From Pseudomonadota bacterium (lineage in GTDB: Bacteria; Pseudomonadota; Alphaproteobacteria; Rhodobacterales; Rhodobacteraceae), in assembly GCA_963205235.1 (NCBI GenBank), contig CAUJIP010000052.1, positions 1 through 41,853 on the forward strand: a DNA stretch of 41,853 nt. The letters run 5' to 3'. Position 1 is the first letter of the stretch. Each line of letters begins with the position of its first letter. The notes beneath the pieces are model-generated. The model saw only the letters and a list, made by a program, of their open reading frames with translations, did no database searches and was not told where the DNA came from. The position numbers were made by a program, and so were the translations under genes. Shown in pieces: positions 32,891 to 41,610 of this stretch.

Positions 32891-33519
32891 TTCCGCCGTT
32901 CACCCAAAAGCATCGGGGCAACGAGGCTGCGCCGCAGCGCCCGGCTTTCCAAAAGGACTGCGCCAACATGCAGCGCCGCAAAGAACAAGAGCAGATTTGC
33001 AGCCACTTCGTGGACCTCCTCGGCACCGTCGCGAAACCCTTCCTCGTCTTCGCCGGAGGATTCGCCGTCACTTTCCTTTATCAAGACGCTCCAGTCACCA
33101 GATTCAACTGCTGCTTTGTCCCGGGCCACCTGCATCGGTGTTGCTCCGCCGGTCATCACCAGTCCGGTCGCGACCACCAAGGCAAGCATGGCCCAGAAAG
33201 CATAGACCATGAGCGCCCCGGCGGGATTGTGCGAGGGGTATTCTCGAACGCGCCCCGCGACGAGATCGCGCAGGTGGCGCAGGGCGGCGACGGGGTTCGG
33301 CGGGAAAGCCGAGAACCGCGCCGCACGCGGGCCAAGTCCCCCCCAGACCAGCCGCAGCAGAAGCAGCGCCATCAGACCCCAGCCAAGGTAGACGTGGGGA
33401 ACACTGCCGCCCTTGGTAATGAGGGCATTTGTCAGGACGATGCCTGCGCTGCCCCAATGGGTGATCCGCACGATGGGATCCCAGAGGGTGACGTGCGAAC
33501 GGGTCTGGGGGGATGCCAT
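32887..33519 (-). CDS. Cytochrome b561-type membrane protein
   Basis: A 210-residue diheme b-type cytochrome of the bacterial b561 / Ni-hydrogenase b-subunit-like family, with four transmembrane helices. Candidate heme ligands are His20 (VRITHWGSAG), His42 (VPHVYLGW), and His residues in EEVHEVAANLLLFFAALHVGAV near the C-terminus. An acidic loop (KESDGESSGEDEEGFRDGAEE) sits between helices three and four. It passes electrons across or within the cytoplasmic membrane; its donor is unknown. The PepSY gene ends one base upstream and the LuxR-type gene overlaps downstream, so the three form an operon. Confidence 0.9.
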   Translation of the reverse strand: MASPQTRSHVTLWDPIVRITHWGSAGIVLTNALITKGGSVPHVYLGWGLMALLLLRLVWGGLGPRAARFSAFPPNPVAALRHLRDLVAGRVREYPSHNPAGALMVYAFWAMLALVVATGLVMTGGATPMQVARDKAAVESGDWSVLIKESDGESSGEDEEGFRDGAEEVHEVAANLLLFFAALHVGAVLLESRALRRSLVAPMLLGERRK

Positions 33520-33520
33520 G

Positions 33521-33784
33521 TCAGTCTTTGGCCTTGATTTCGGTCACAAGACCGGTGGCCGGGTCGATTGCGACTTCCATGCCCTTGCCGGTCGCGGCGT
33601 CGGTGCAGACGGCTTCGACCTTGCCGTCTTCGGCTTCGAATTCGTCAACCGGGCAACCGGCGGCTTCCAGCGCGGCCTTGACGGCATCCGGAGCGGTGCC
33701 GACCATGTCGCCGACAGCCGGCATGGCCATAGCAGCCATCGGAGCAAGGGTCGCCAGGGCAAGCGAAAGGAGAAGTTTCTGCAT
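33521..33784 (-). CDS. Periplasmic PepSY-domain protein
   Basis: An 87-residue exported protein: signal MQKLLLSLALATLAPMAAMA, then a single PepSY-like domain with AVKAALEAAGCPVDEFEAEDGKVEAVCTDAATGKGMEVAIDPATGLVTEIKAKD. Two cysteines could form a disulfide. Small PepSY proteins often sit next to b561 cytochromes, as here, and may modulate them; the exact role is unknown. It is the promoter-proximal gene of this three-gene unit. Confidence 0.88.
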   Translation of the reverse strand: MQKLLLSLALATLAPMAAMAMPAVGDMVGTAPDAVKAALEAAGCPVDEFEAEDGKVEAVCTDAATGKGMEVAIDPATGLVTEIKAKD

Positions 33785-33999
33785 ATGATCTTCCTTTGGG
33801 TAGGGCCCCGAGACGGGACCTTCAGCCGGGACTGGATGCCCCGGTGCCGGTCATCTGTCGGGTTCTGACGGCAAGCTCTATTGCCGCAAGGCTTACCGCA
33901 GCGGGGCTAAGCGCGCGCTGACAACGGGTTTTCGCTGGTCACCGCCCTTGCACGCGGGGGTTTGGGCAGCAATATGGGGCGAAAGCAAAGGATGGCGCG

Positions 34000-35145
34000 A
34001 TGGCTCTGCCGACCAAAGACCAGTTTCGCTATTGGGGGATCGCGCTGGCGGTGTTCCTGGTCCTGTTGTGGTTTCTGGGCAATGTGCTGTTGCCGTTCAT
34101 CGTGGGCGGGGCCGTGGCCTATTTCCTTGACCCGCTGGCGGACCGGTTGGAGCGGATGGGGCTAAGCCGGACCGCCGCGACGACGATCATTTCGCTGGTG
34201 GCGCTGCTTGGGGTGATCCTTCTGGTGCTGGCGGTGATCCCGACGCTGGTGAACCAGTTGACCGCGCTGGTGAATGCGGCCCCCGACATTGCCAAGCGGT
34301 TGCAGGGGTTCCTGTTGGAGCGGTTTCCGTCGCTTGCCGACAGCACCTCGACCATCCGGCAGACGCTGGCGGAAATCGGGGCCGCTATACAGGCGCGGGG
34401 CGGGCAGTTGGCGCAGGGGCTGATCAGCTCGGCTTTGGGTGTGATTTCGGTGGTGGTCTTCATCGTGGTCGTGCCGGTGGTGTCGTTCTATCTGCTTTTG
34501 GACTGGGACAGGATGCTGGCCCGGATCGACGCGATGCTGCCGTTGGACCATGCCCCCACCGTTCGCCGTCTGGCGCGCGAGATTGACGCGGTGCTGGCGG
34601 GGTTCGTGCGCGGGCAGGTGTCGGTTTGTCTGTCGCTGGGCACGTTCTATGCGGTGGCGCTGATGGCTGCGGGGTTGCAGTTCGGGCTGGTTGTCGGGGC
34701 GATTGCCGGGGCGATTACCTTCATTCCCTATGTCGGGTCACTGGTTGGCGGGGCTTTGGCTGTGGGCCTTGCTCTGTTTCAGTTCTGGGGCGATTGGGTG
34801 CAGATCGGCATTGTTGCTGCGATCTTTGGCATCGGGCAGTTTGTCGAGGGCAACATCCTGACCCCGCGTCTGGTCGGAAAATCGGTCGGGCTGCACCCGG
34901 TGTGGCTGTTGTTCGCCCTGTCGGCCTTTGGCACCGTCTTTGGCTTTGTCGGCATGTTGATTGCCGTTCCGGTTGCCGCTGCGATTGGCGTGCTGACCCG
35001 GTTTGGGGTGGCGCAATATCAGGCAAGCCTGCTTTATCAGGGCAAGGCCGGGCTGGATGCGGCTGGGGCCAGCTTTACCGTGGCCCCCGAGCCAAAGCCC
35101 AAGCGACGGTCAAAACCTGCCGCCAAGGACGGTGAGGGCGCGTGA
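34000..35145 (+). CDS. AI-2E-family transporter (PerM/YdiK-like)
   Basis: A 381-residue inner membrane protein of the AI-2E exporter superfamily. About eight hydrophobic segments are visible, with the typical early FLGNVLLPFIVGGAVAYFLDPLADRLERMGLSR, a central soluble stretch (about 90-150) and the conserved GAIAGAITFIPYVGSLVGG and FIEG-like QFVEGNILTPRLVGKSVGLHPVWLL. The C-terminus is a basic tail (PKPKRRSKPAAKDGEGA). Members move diverse solutes or ions; quorum-signal export is not proven for this branch. AAGGA precedes the start. The downstream hdaA gene overlaps by GTGA. Confidence 0.9.
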   Translation: MALPTKDQFRYWGIALAVFLVLLWFLGNVLLPFIVGGAVAYFLDPLADRLERMGLSRTAATTIISLVALLGVILLVLAVIPTLVNQLTALVNAAPDIAKRLQGFLLERFPSLADSTSTIRQTLAEIGAAIQARGGQLAQGLISSALGVISVVVFIVVVPVVSFYLLLDWDRMLARIDAMLPLDHAPTVRRLAREIDAVLAGFVRGQVSVCLSLGTFYAVALMAAGLQFGLVVGAIAGAITFIPYVGSLVGGALAVGLALFQFWGDWVQIGIVAAIFGIGQFVEGNILTPRLVGKSVGLHPVWLLFALSAFGTVFGFVGMLIAVPVAAAIGVLTRFGVAQYQASLLYQGKAGLDAAGASFTVAPEPKPKRRSKPAAKDGEGA

Positions 35146-35807
35146 TCCGCCAACTGGCCTTTGACCTGCCGGGGCGCGAGGCGATGACACGGGCGGACTT
35201 CTTCGTCTCGCCGTCGAATGCGCTGGCGTTGCAGGCGGTGGATGGGTGGCGAAATTGGCCGGGGCGCAAGCTTTTGCTGGTCGGGCCGGAAGGTGCGGGC
35301 AAGACCCATCTGGCGCAGATCTGGGCGACGAGTGCTGATGCGGTGATCCTTGCGGCGGACGGCTTGGCCGATGCCGGGCTTGAGCCTCTGGAAGGCCGCG
35401 CCGTGGCGGTTGAGGATGTCGACAGGATCGGCGGCGGGGAAGCCGCCCTGTTCCATCTGCACAACATGGCCACCGGGTCCGGCGCGTTGTTGATGACCGC
35501 GCGCACCCCGCCGCGCGATTGGGGGCTGGTCTTGCCCGATCTGATCAGCCGGATGCAATCGACCCAGATCGCGCATCTGGAGGCCCCGGACGACGCGCTG
35601 CTGTCTGCCGTACTGGTCAAGCTTTTCGCGGATCGGCAGGTAGTGGTGCCACCGAACCTGATCCCCTATCTGATCAGCCGGATGCCCCGGTCGGTCGGTG
35701 CGGCGCGGGGGCTGGTATCGGCGCTGGATGCCCGGGCGCTTGCTGCCGGGCGACCCATCACCCGTGCGCTTGCGGGCGAGGTGCTGGACAGCGCTGCGCC
35801 CGAGTGA
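35142..35807 (+). CDS. hdaA: HdaA, DnaA-related regulator of replication initiation
   Basis: A 221-residue AAA+ protein homologous to the ATPase domain of DnaA but without domain IV. The N-terminal RQLAFDLP (3-10) is the sliding-clamp-binding motif of Hda. Walker A is GPEGAGKTH (48-56), Walker B is around AVAVEDVDRI, and sensor-type residues lie in LISRMPRSVGAARGLV. With the clamp it should stimulate ATP hydrolysis by DnaA and prevent re-initiation. It starts with GTG overlapping the AI-2E stop (GTGA). ppk follows under its own candidate promoter. Confidence 0.9.
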   Translation: MIRQLAFDLPGREAMTRADFFVSPSNALALQAVDGWRNWPGRKLLLVGPEGAGKTHLAQIWATSADAVILAADGLADAGLEPLEGRAVAVEDVDRIGGGEAALFHLHNMATGSGALLMTARTPPRDWGLVLPDLISRMQSTQIAHLEAPDDALLSAVLVKLFADRQVVVPPNLIPYLISRMPRSVGAARGLVSALDARALAAGRPITRALAGEVLDSAAPE

Positions 35808-35811
35808 AAGA

Positions 35812-35846
35812 CTGTCACAATCCCTTCATGAAGCGTGCGGCATAAC
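35812..35846 (+). promoter_or_regulatory. Candidate Pho box and -10 element before ppk
   Basis: CTGTCAC-AATC-CCTTCAT (35812-35829) fits the PhoB box: two 7-base direct repeats with a 4-base A/T-rich spacer. CATAAC (35841-35846) lies 11 bases further, where the -10 of a PhoB-activated promoter is expected. Transcription would then start at or next to the ATG at 35853, which has no Shine-Dalgarno, so the mRNA may be leaderless. Confidence 0.6.
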
Positions 35847-35852
35847 CCACCG

Positions 35853-38057
35853 ATGACCCAGGCCGATTTCCTTAAATCCCCCTTCCCTGCCCCCGTCGCG
35901 TTGCCCTTTGCGGAAACCGCCGGGCCGGGCCGGTTCTTCAACCGCGAGCTTTCGTGGCTGGCGTTCAACTGGCGTGTGCTGGAAGAGGCCGCGAACCCCG
36001 CTGTGCCGCTGTTGGAGCGGCTGAGGTTCCTGTCCATCTCGGCCACCAACCTGGACGAATTCTATACGGTGCGGGTCGCGGGCCTGCGGGCGCTGGTCCG
36101 GAACGGCAATGCGACACTGTCGGAAGATGGTCGCAGCCCCGCCGAACAGCTTTCGCTGATCAACGCCGATGCGCGGCGGTTGATGCAGACGCAGCAGACG
36201 ACGTTCAACCGGCTGCGCAAGGAAATGGAAGGCGAAGGCATCAGCATCGTGCAGCGGTCGCGCCTGACCGCGCGGGATCTGAAGTTTCTGGAAAGCCATT
36301 TTCTGTCGAACGTCTTTCCGGTTCTGTCACCGCTGGCCATCGACCCGGCGCATCCGTTCCCGTTCATCCCGAACACCGGGTTCAGCCTGGCGCTGGAGCT
36401 GGAGCGGGTGTCCGATCACCGACCATTGAAGGCGCTGTTGCCGATCCCGCAGCAGATTGCCCGCTTCATCGCCCTGCCTGGGAAGGAAGGCGAACATCGG
36501 TTCCTGCCGCTGGAAGAACTGCTTTTGTTGCATCTGGGGATGCTGTTTCCCGGCTATGCCGACAAGGGACACTGCATGTTCCGGGTGCTGCGCGACAGCG
36601 ACCTTGAGGTCGAGGACGAGGCCGAGGACCTTGTGCGCGAGTTCGAGACCGCGTTGAAGCGGCGGCGGCGGGGCGAGGTGATCCGGCTGAAGATGTCGGC
36701 TGGCGCTCCGGACGATCTGCGCGCACTGATCATGGAGGAATTGGCCGTCACCGAGGATGAGGTGGTGGAGGTCAAGGGCCTTCTGGGTGTGGCGGACCTG
36801 AAAGAGCTGATCCTGTCCAGCCGGAAAGACCTGATGTGGCCGCCCTTTGCGCCGCGCGTGCCGGAACGGGTGCAGGACCACGAGGGCGACATGTTTGCCG
36901 CGATCCGGCAAAAGGACATGCTGCTGCATCACCCTTATGAAACCTTCGACATGGTGATCCGGTTCCTGCAACAGGCGGCGACCGATCCGAACGTGCTGGC
37001 GATCAAGCAGACGCTTTACCGGACAAGCTGGGACAGCCCGGTGGTGACCGCGCTGTGCGAGGCGGCTGAGGCGGGAAAGTCGGTCACTGCGCTGGTCGAA
37101 TTGAAGGCGCGGTTCGACGAGGCCGCGAACATCCGGCAATCCCGGCGGCTGGAGCGGGCCGGGGCGCATGTGGTGTACGGGTTCGTCAACTATAAGACCC
37201 ATGCCAAGATCAGCACGGTCGTCCGGCGTGAGGGCGACCATCTGGTGACCTATACGCACTACGGCACCGGGAACTATCACCCGATCACGGCGCGGATCTA
37301 TACTGACCTGTCATTCTTTACCTGCGATGCGGCGTTGGGGCGGGACGCGACCAAGGTGTTCAACTACCTGTCCGGCTATGTGCAGCCCGAGGGGTTGGAG
37401 AACCTTGCCATCAGCCCGATCACGCTGAAGCCGCGCCTGCTGGAGCTGATCGCCGCCGAGGCGGATCATGCCCGTGCGGGGCGTCCGGCTGAAATCTGGG
37501 GCAAGATGAATTCAGTCATCGAACCCGATGTGATCGACGCGCTTTATGCGGCGTCGCAGGCGGGGGTGAAGATCAGTCTGGTGATCCGGGGCATCTGCGG
37601 GTTGCGTCCGGGGGTGAAGGGGCTGTCGGAGAACATCCGGGTCAAGTCGATCGTCGGACGGTTTCTGGAGCATTCCCGCATCGTGTGTTTCGGGAATGGC
37701 TATGGCCTACCGTCGAAGAAGGCGCGGGTGTTCTTTTCCAGCGCCGACTGGATGGGCCGCAATCTGACCCGGCGGGTGGAAACCTTGGTCGAGGCGCTGA
37801 ATCCGACCGTGAAAAGCCAGATCCTGACTCAGATCATGGCGGCGAACCTGCGCGATGAGGCACAAAGCTGGGTATTGTCGCCTGACGGAAGTTATGGGCG
37901 CGACCTGACGCCGCTGGATGGGCAGTTGTTCAACTGTCACCAGTTCTTCATGGAAAACCCGTCCTTGTCTGGGCGCGGGACAGCGGGGGCAAAGGATGCG
38001 CCACGGCTGATACCGGTGAAGGATGACGAGACGACCGGGAAACCGGCAGCGAAATAG
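35853..38057 (+). CDS. ppk: Polyphosphate kinase 1
   Basis: A 734-residue enzyme that reversibly makes inorganic polyphosphate from ATP. The N-terminal domain has the [19 protein letters not shown] signature (about 28-46) and [23 protein letters not shown]. The catalytic half has [15 protein letters not shown], the autophosphorylated His450 in [10 protein letters not shown], and the second conserved His in [34 protein letters not shown] is the late phospholipase-D-like motif. The start at 35853 ([10 protein letters not shown]) is preferred to GTG 35835, which would fall inside the candidate promoter. A double hairpin terminator follows. ppx lies downstream. Confidence 0.97.
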   Translation: MTQADFLKSPFPAPVALPFAETAGPGRFFNRELSWLAFNWRVLEEAANPAVPLLERLRFLSISATNLDEFYTVRVAGLRALVRNGNATLSEDGRSPAEQLSLINADARRLMQTQQTTFNRLRKEMEGEGISIVQRSRLTARDLKFLESHFLSNVFPVLSPLAIDPAHPFPFIPNTGFSLALELERVSDHRPLKALLPIPQQIARFIALPGKEGEHRFLPLEELLLLHLGMLFPGYADKGHCMFRVLRDSDLEVEDEAEDLVREFETALKRRRRGEVIRLKMSAGAPDDLRALIMEELAVTEDEVVEVKGLLGVADLKELILSSRKDLMWPPFAPRVPERVQDHEGDMFAAIRQKDMLLHHPYETFDMVIRFLQQAATDPNVLAIKQTLYRTSWDSPVVTALCEAAEAGKSVTALVELKARFDEAANIRQSRRLERAGAHVVYGFVNYKTHAKISTVVRREGDHLVTYTHYGTGNYHPITARIYTDLSFFTCDAALGRDATKVFNYLSGYVQPEGLENLAISPITLKPRLLELIAAEADHARAGRPAEIWGKMNSVIEPDVIDALYAASQAGVKISLVIRGICGLRPGVKGLSENIRVKSIVGRFLEHSRIVCFGNGYGLPSKKARVFFSSADWMGRNLTRRVETLVEALNPTVKSQILTQIMAANLRDEAQSWVLSPDGSYGRDLTPLDGQLFNCHQFFMENPSLSGRGTAGAKDAPRLIPVKDDETTGKPAAK

Positions 38058-38065
38058 GGCGGGGC

Positions 38066-38113
38066 CAAATTCCTTGAGAAAGGAATTTGCAAAAGTCTTT
38101 CGCAAGACTTTTT
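38066..38113 (+). terminator. Double-hairpin terminator after ppk
   Basis: First hairpin: CAAATTCCTT (38066-38075) pairs perfectly with AAGGAATTTG (38080-38089) around a GAGA tetraloop. Second: AAAAGTCTT (38091-38099) pairs with AAGACTTTT (38104-38112) around TCGC, ending in TTTTT. The second is a good rho-independent terminator. It falls between ppk and ppx, so ppx may need its own promoter or some read-through. Confidence 0.85.
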
Positions 38114-38194
38114 GTCCTAGGTCAACCGCCCGGTGCCCGGTTGACCGGCGCCGGGGGGACCGGCACGATGAAGATTGAAGTTCAGGAGAGTGTG

Positions 38195-39766
38195 ATGGCA
38201 GCCGACGGAAAATCGCCCGCTGGTGCAGACGATGATGACGCTGGCGACTGGGGCCCCTTTGGCAAGCCGCTGTTCGACGATCCTTCGGCCCGGGCGTTAA
38301 GCCGGGTGGGGGTGGTCGATGTCGGGTCGAACTCGGTCCGGATGGTGGTGTTCGATGGCGCGGCACGGTCGCCTGCCTATTTCTACAACGAAAAGATCAT
38401 GTGCGGTCTGGGCAAGGGTCTGGCCGAGACGGGTATGCTGAACCCCGACGGCAAGGCCCGTGCCTTGGCGGCGCTGAAGCGGTTTTCCCTGTTGGCCAAG
38501 GGAATGAACATATCCCCTTTCACAGTCGTCGCCACAGCCGCGACACGCGAAGCCAGCGACGGGCCAGAATTTCAGGCCACGGTCCTGCGGGAGACCGGTT
38601 TGAAGCTGCATGTCATCGACGGCAGTGAAGAGGCGCGGCTTTCGGCGCAGGGTGTGCTTTTGGGCTGGCCCGAAGCCAAGGGGATTGTCTGTGACATCGG
38701 CGGCAACTCGATGGAACTGGCGCGGATCGGGGGCGGCCGCGTTGGCAAGCGGGTCTCGACCCCGCTTGGGCCGTTCCGGCTGCAGCAGATCGGCGGGAAT
38801 GCGAACAAGCGCAAGGCGCATATCGATTCGGTGCTGGAAGCGGCGGCAAAAGAGATCAAGCCCGCAGGCGACCGGGTCTATCTTGTCGGCGGGTCATGGC
38901 GGGTGATCGCGCGGTTGGACATGGAGCGGAGGAGCTATCCGCTGACCGTCCTGCATGAATACCGGATGACGCCCGAGGGGCTTTTGGACACGCTGGATTG
39001 GCTGGCCTCGACCGATCTGGCGGCTTTGCGCGGTCGGACCGGGACAAGCGCGGAACGGATGGAACTGGTTCCCTTGGCCTGCGAGGTATTGCGCGAGATC
39101 ATCCGGGTGCTGAAGCCGTCCGAGATTGACGTGTCGGCCTATGGTATCCGCGAGGGGCTGCTTTTCGAGCAGATGCCCGAACGGCTGCGCGCCCGCGATC
39201 CGCTGATCGAGGCGGCGCGGATGACGGAATTGACCCAGGCGCGGATCCCGGGGTTCGGCAAGAAGCTGTTCGAGTTTCTGGAGCCGCTTTACAAGACAGC
39301 CAGTCTCGAGAGGTTGCGGCTGATCAAGGCGGCTTGCCTTCTGCACGACACGACCTGGCGCGCCCATCCAGATTACCGGGCCGAGGCCTGTTTCGACAAT
39401 GCCACCCGGGCGAACCTGGGCGGGCTTGACCATCCGGGCCGGGTATTTCTGGGGCTGGCGTTGCTACATCGCTACAAGAACAGCCGGGCGGGCAGCCGGA
39501 TGGAACCGCTGTTCCGCCTGCTGTCGGAAGCCGACATCCAGGAGGCCGAGGCCTTGGGCAAGGCGATGCGGTTCGGGGCGATGTTTTCGGTCGGCGATCC
39601 GGCCCAGGCAGGCGAATTGCGCTGGCAGGAGAAGAAGCGCCTTTTGACTTTGGCCTTGACCGAGGAAGGCGCGGGCCTGTTTGGTGAAGTGGCGCAGGCC
39701 CGGTTTGCCGCATTGGCGCTGGCCTTGAAGGCGCAGACAAAGATCGTCAGCATGGCAGAAGCATGA
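38195..39766 (+). CDS. ppx: Exopolyphosphatase (Ppx/GppA family)
   Basis: A 523-residue ASKHA-fold phosphatase that removes terminal phosphate from polyphosphate (or pppGpp). VGVVDVGSNSVRMVVFDG is the first phosphate loop, ATAATREASDGPEF and GSEEARLSAQG follow, and CDIGGNSMELARIGGG is the second phosphate loop. The C-terminal half is the extra HD-like helical domain (ACLLHDTTWRAHPDYRAE). An Asp-rich N-terminal tail (GADDDDAGDWG) precedes the fold. AGGAG seven bases before the ATG at 38195 decides the start; an ATG at 38168 is in frame. It overlaps the VOC gene by ATGA. Confidence 0.95.
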   Translation: MAADGKSPAGADDDDAGDWGPFGKPLFDDPSARALSRVGVVDVGSNSVRMVVFDGAARSPAYFYNEKIMCGLGKGLAETGMLNPDGKARALAALKRFSLLAKGMNISPFTVVATAATREASDGPEFQATVLRETGLKLHVIDGSEEARLSAQGVLLGWPEAKGIVCDIGGNSMELARIGGGRVGKRVSTPLGPFRLQQIGGNANKRKAHIDSVLEAAAKEIKPAGDRVYLVGGSWRVIARLDMERRSYPLTVLHEYRMTPEGLLDTLDWLASTDLAALRGRTGTSAERMELVPLACEVLREIIRVLKPSEIDVSAYGIREGLLFEQMPERLRARDPLIEAARMTELTQARIPGFGKKLFEFLEPLYKTASLERLRLIKAACLLHDTTWRAHPDYRAEACFDNATRANLGGLDHPGRVFLGLALLHRYKNSRAGSRMEPLFRLLSEADIQEAEALGKAMRFGAMFSVGDPAQAGELRWQEKKRLLTLALTEEGAGLFGEVAQARFAALALALKAQTKIVSMAEA

Positions 39767-40380
39767 CCCTGATCCTGGACCATATCGCGATTTCCGCAGG
39801 CACGCTGGAGGAAGGCGTGGCCTTTGTCGAAGCAGCCCTTGGCGTGCCTTTGGCCGGGGGCGGCCAGCATCCGCACATGGCGACGCACAACCGGCTTTTG
39901 GGTCTGGGCGATGTCTATCTTGAGGTCATTGCCGCCGATCCCTTGGCCCCCCGCCCAAGCTGGCCGCGCTGGTTTGATCTTGACCATTTCAGCGGCCCGC
40001 CGCGCCTGACGAACTGGATTTGCCGGACCGATGATCTTGACGGCGCGGTTGCGGCCTCGCCGCCGGGAACCGGCATTCCGGTATCGCTGCAGCGGGGGGA
40101 TTATCGCTGGCGGATGGCGGTGCCTGCGGATGGTCGCCTGCCCTTTGACAATGCTTACCCTGCGCTGATCGAATGGCAGGGCGACCTGCACCCGGCCAAG
40201 GCTTTGCCCGATGTGGGCGTCCGGATGACGGCGCTGGAGATATTCCATCCGCAGGCCGGGGCGCTGGCAACGGCCCTGACGGGCCGCTTCGCCGATCCGC
40301 GGGTCAGGCTTTACACTTCCCCGCACAAGGCGATGCGGGCGGTGTTTTCGACACCCAAGGGGACCAGGGTTCTGACATGA
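39763..40380 (+). CDS. VOC/glyoxalase-like protein
   Basis: A 205-residue protein of the vicinal oxygen chelate fold, glyoxalase-like type. It begins TLILDHIAISAGTLEEGVAFVEAALGVPLAGGGQHPHMATHNRLLGLGDVYLEVIAADP, with a candidate metal ligand His7 and Glu in YLEVI. A second repeat (about 120-200) is less conserved. Enzymes of this fold are metal-dependent dioxygenases, isomerases or resistance proteins; the reaction here is unknown. Translation is coupled to ppx upstream and to the acetyltransferase downstream, each by ATGA. Confidence 0.85.
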   Translation: MTLILDHIAISAGTLEEGVAFVEAALGVPLAGGGQHPHMATHNRLLGLGDVYLEVIAADPLAPRPSWPRWFDLDHFSGPPRLTNWICRTDDLDGAVAASPPGTGIPVSLQRGDYRWRMAVPADGRLPFDNAYPALIEWQGDLHPAKALPDVGVRMTALEIFHPQAGALATALTGRFADPRVRLYTSPHKAMRAVFSTPKGTRVLT

Positions 40381-40865
40381 TCCGCCCGGCGCACGAGAGC
40401 GACGCCGGGGCGATTGCCGCGATCCTGAACCACTGGATCCTGAACACGGCGGTGACGTTCAACCCGGTGCCGAAGACCGAGGCCGAGGTGCGCGAGATGG
40501 TCGCCGCCAAGGCTGCTGCGGGGCACGGGTTCTTTGTCGCCTGCGATGCGGCTGGGCGGGTGATCGGTCAGGCCAGCTATGGCCAGTTCCGGGGCGGCGT
40601 GGGCTATCGCACCTGCATGGAGCATTCGATCAACCTTGTGCCGGGTTACCGGGGCCGGGGCACGGGCCGGGCGCTGCTGCAGGCTGTGGAAGATCACGCC
40701 CGACACGGCGGGGCGCATCAGATGATTGCCGGGGTGTCCGGCGAAAATCCGGACGGTCGGGCGTTTCATGACCGGATGGGGTATCGGGTTCTGGCCGTGG
40801 TGCCCGAGGCGGGGTTCAAGTTCGGCCGGTTCATGGACCTTGTGCTGATGCAGAAATTCCTCTGA
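40377..40865 (+). CDS. GNAT acetyltransferase (phosphinothricin/methionine-sulfoximine type)
   Basis: A 162-residue GNAT enzyme. MIRPAHESDAGAIAAILNHWILNTAVTFNPVPKTEAEV is the N-terminal pattern of the PAT/MddA group that acetylates phosphinothricin, methionine sulfoximine or related amino-acid analogues. The acetyl-CoA loop is LVPGYRGRGTGRALLQAVEDHA, and GVSGENPDGRAFHDRMGYRVLAVVPEAGFKFGRFMDLVLMQ is the conserved C-terminus. The start at 40377 overlaps the preceding stop by ATGA. The physiological substrate is not certain. Confidence 0.9.
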   Translation: MIRPAHESDAGAIAAILNHWILNTAVTFNPVPKTEAEVREMVAAKAAAGHGFFVACDAAGRVIGQASYGQFRGGVGYRTCMEHSINLVPGYRGRGTGRALLQAVEDHARHGGAHQMIAGVSGENPDGRAFHDRMGYRVLAVVPEAGFKFGRFMDLVLMQKFL

Positions 40866-40896
40866 CAACCGGCCGCGGGACGGGTATGGTTTGCCC

Positions 40897-41610
40897 ATGT
40901 CGATCTGGACCCGCATCACCGAGGCACTGGCCGCCCTTGCCAAGGGCGAGGCGCTTTCGGTCGTGTTTGACAAGCTGCGCGGTTCGGCGGCACCCGAGCG
41001 GTCGGTTGCCTTTACCATCGCCGTCCTTGCCCTTGGGGCCAAGATGGCCAAGGCCGATGGCACCGTGACCCGCGACGAAGTCACCGCCTTTCGCCGCATC
41101 TTCACCTTTCCGGAAGGCGAAGAGGACCACGCCGCCCGCGTCTTCAACCTGGCACGGCAGGATGTGGCGGGGTTTGACGCCTATGCCCGCAAGATCGCGC
41201 GGCTTTTCAATCCCGATGGCCATTCGATCTGCGCCGATGACCACCATGTGCTGGTCGATATTCTAGAAGCCCTGTTTCAGATCGCGGTCGCCGATGGCAG
41301 CTATCACCCCGGCGAGGATGCGTTCCTGACCCATGTCGCGCAAGAGTTCGGGCTGGATGAGGGCTGTTTCCGCATTGTCCGGTCGCGCTTGGTCGAGGGC
41401 GCACCGCGTGACCCCTATGACGTGCTGGGCCTGCCCCGCAACGCCACACGGGACGAGGCGCGCAAGGCCTGGCGGGGGCTGGTCCGTGACACCCACCCTG
41501 ACGTGCTGCAATCGCGCGGCGTCCCGCCCGAAGCGATGAAGCTGGCAGAACGCAGGCTGCAATTGATCAATGAAGCCTGGCGCGAGATCTCGACCAAGGT
41601 GGCGGCGTGA
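40897..41610 (+). CDS. TerB-DnaJ (DjlA-like) co-chaperone
   Basis: A 237-residue protein with an N-terminal TerB-like helical domain (about 35-165; FTIAVLALGAKMAKADGTVTRDEVTAFRRIF and LFQIAVADGSYHPGEDAFL repeat the acidic metal-binding pattern) and a C-terminal J domain (about 172-235; DPYDVLGLPRNATRDEARKAWRGLVRDTHPDVL) with intact HPD (200-202). The order TerB then J matches DjlA, but there is no transmembrane helix at the N-terminus, so it is probably cytoplasmic. It should stimulate DnaK. No clear ribosome site precedes the ATG at 40897. The next gene overlaps by GTGA. Confidence 0.9.
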   Translation: MSIWTRITEALAALAKGEALSVVFDKLRGSAAPERSVAFTIAVLALGAKMAKADGTVTRDEVTAFRRIFTFPEGEEDHAARVFNLARQDVAGFDAYARKIARLFNPDGHSICADDHHVLVDILEALFQIAVADGSYHPGEDAFLTHVAQEFGLDEGCFRIVRSRLVEGAPRDPYDVLGLPRNATRDEARKAWRGLVRDTHPDVLQSRGVPPEAMKLAERRLQLINEAWREISTKVAA

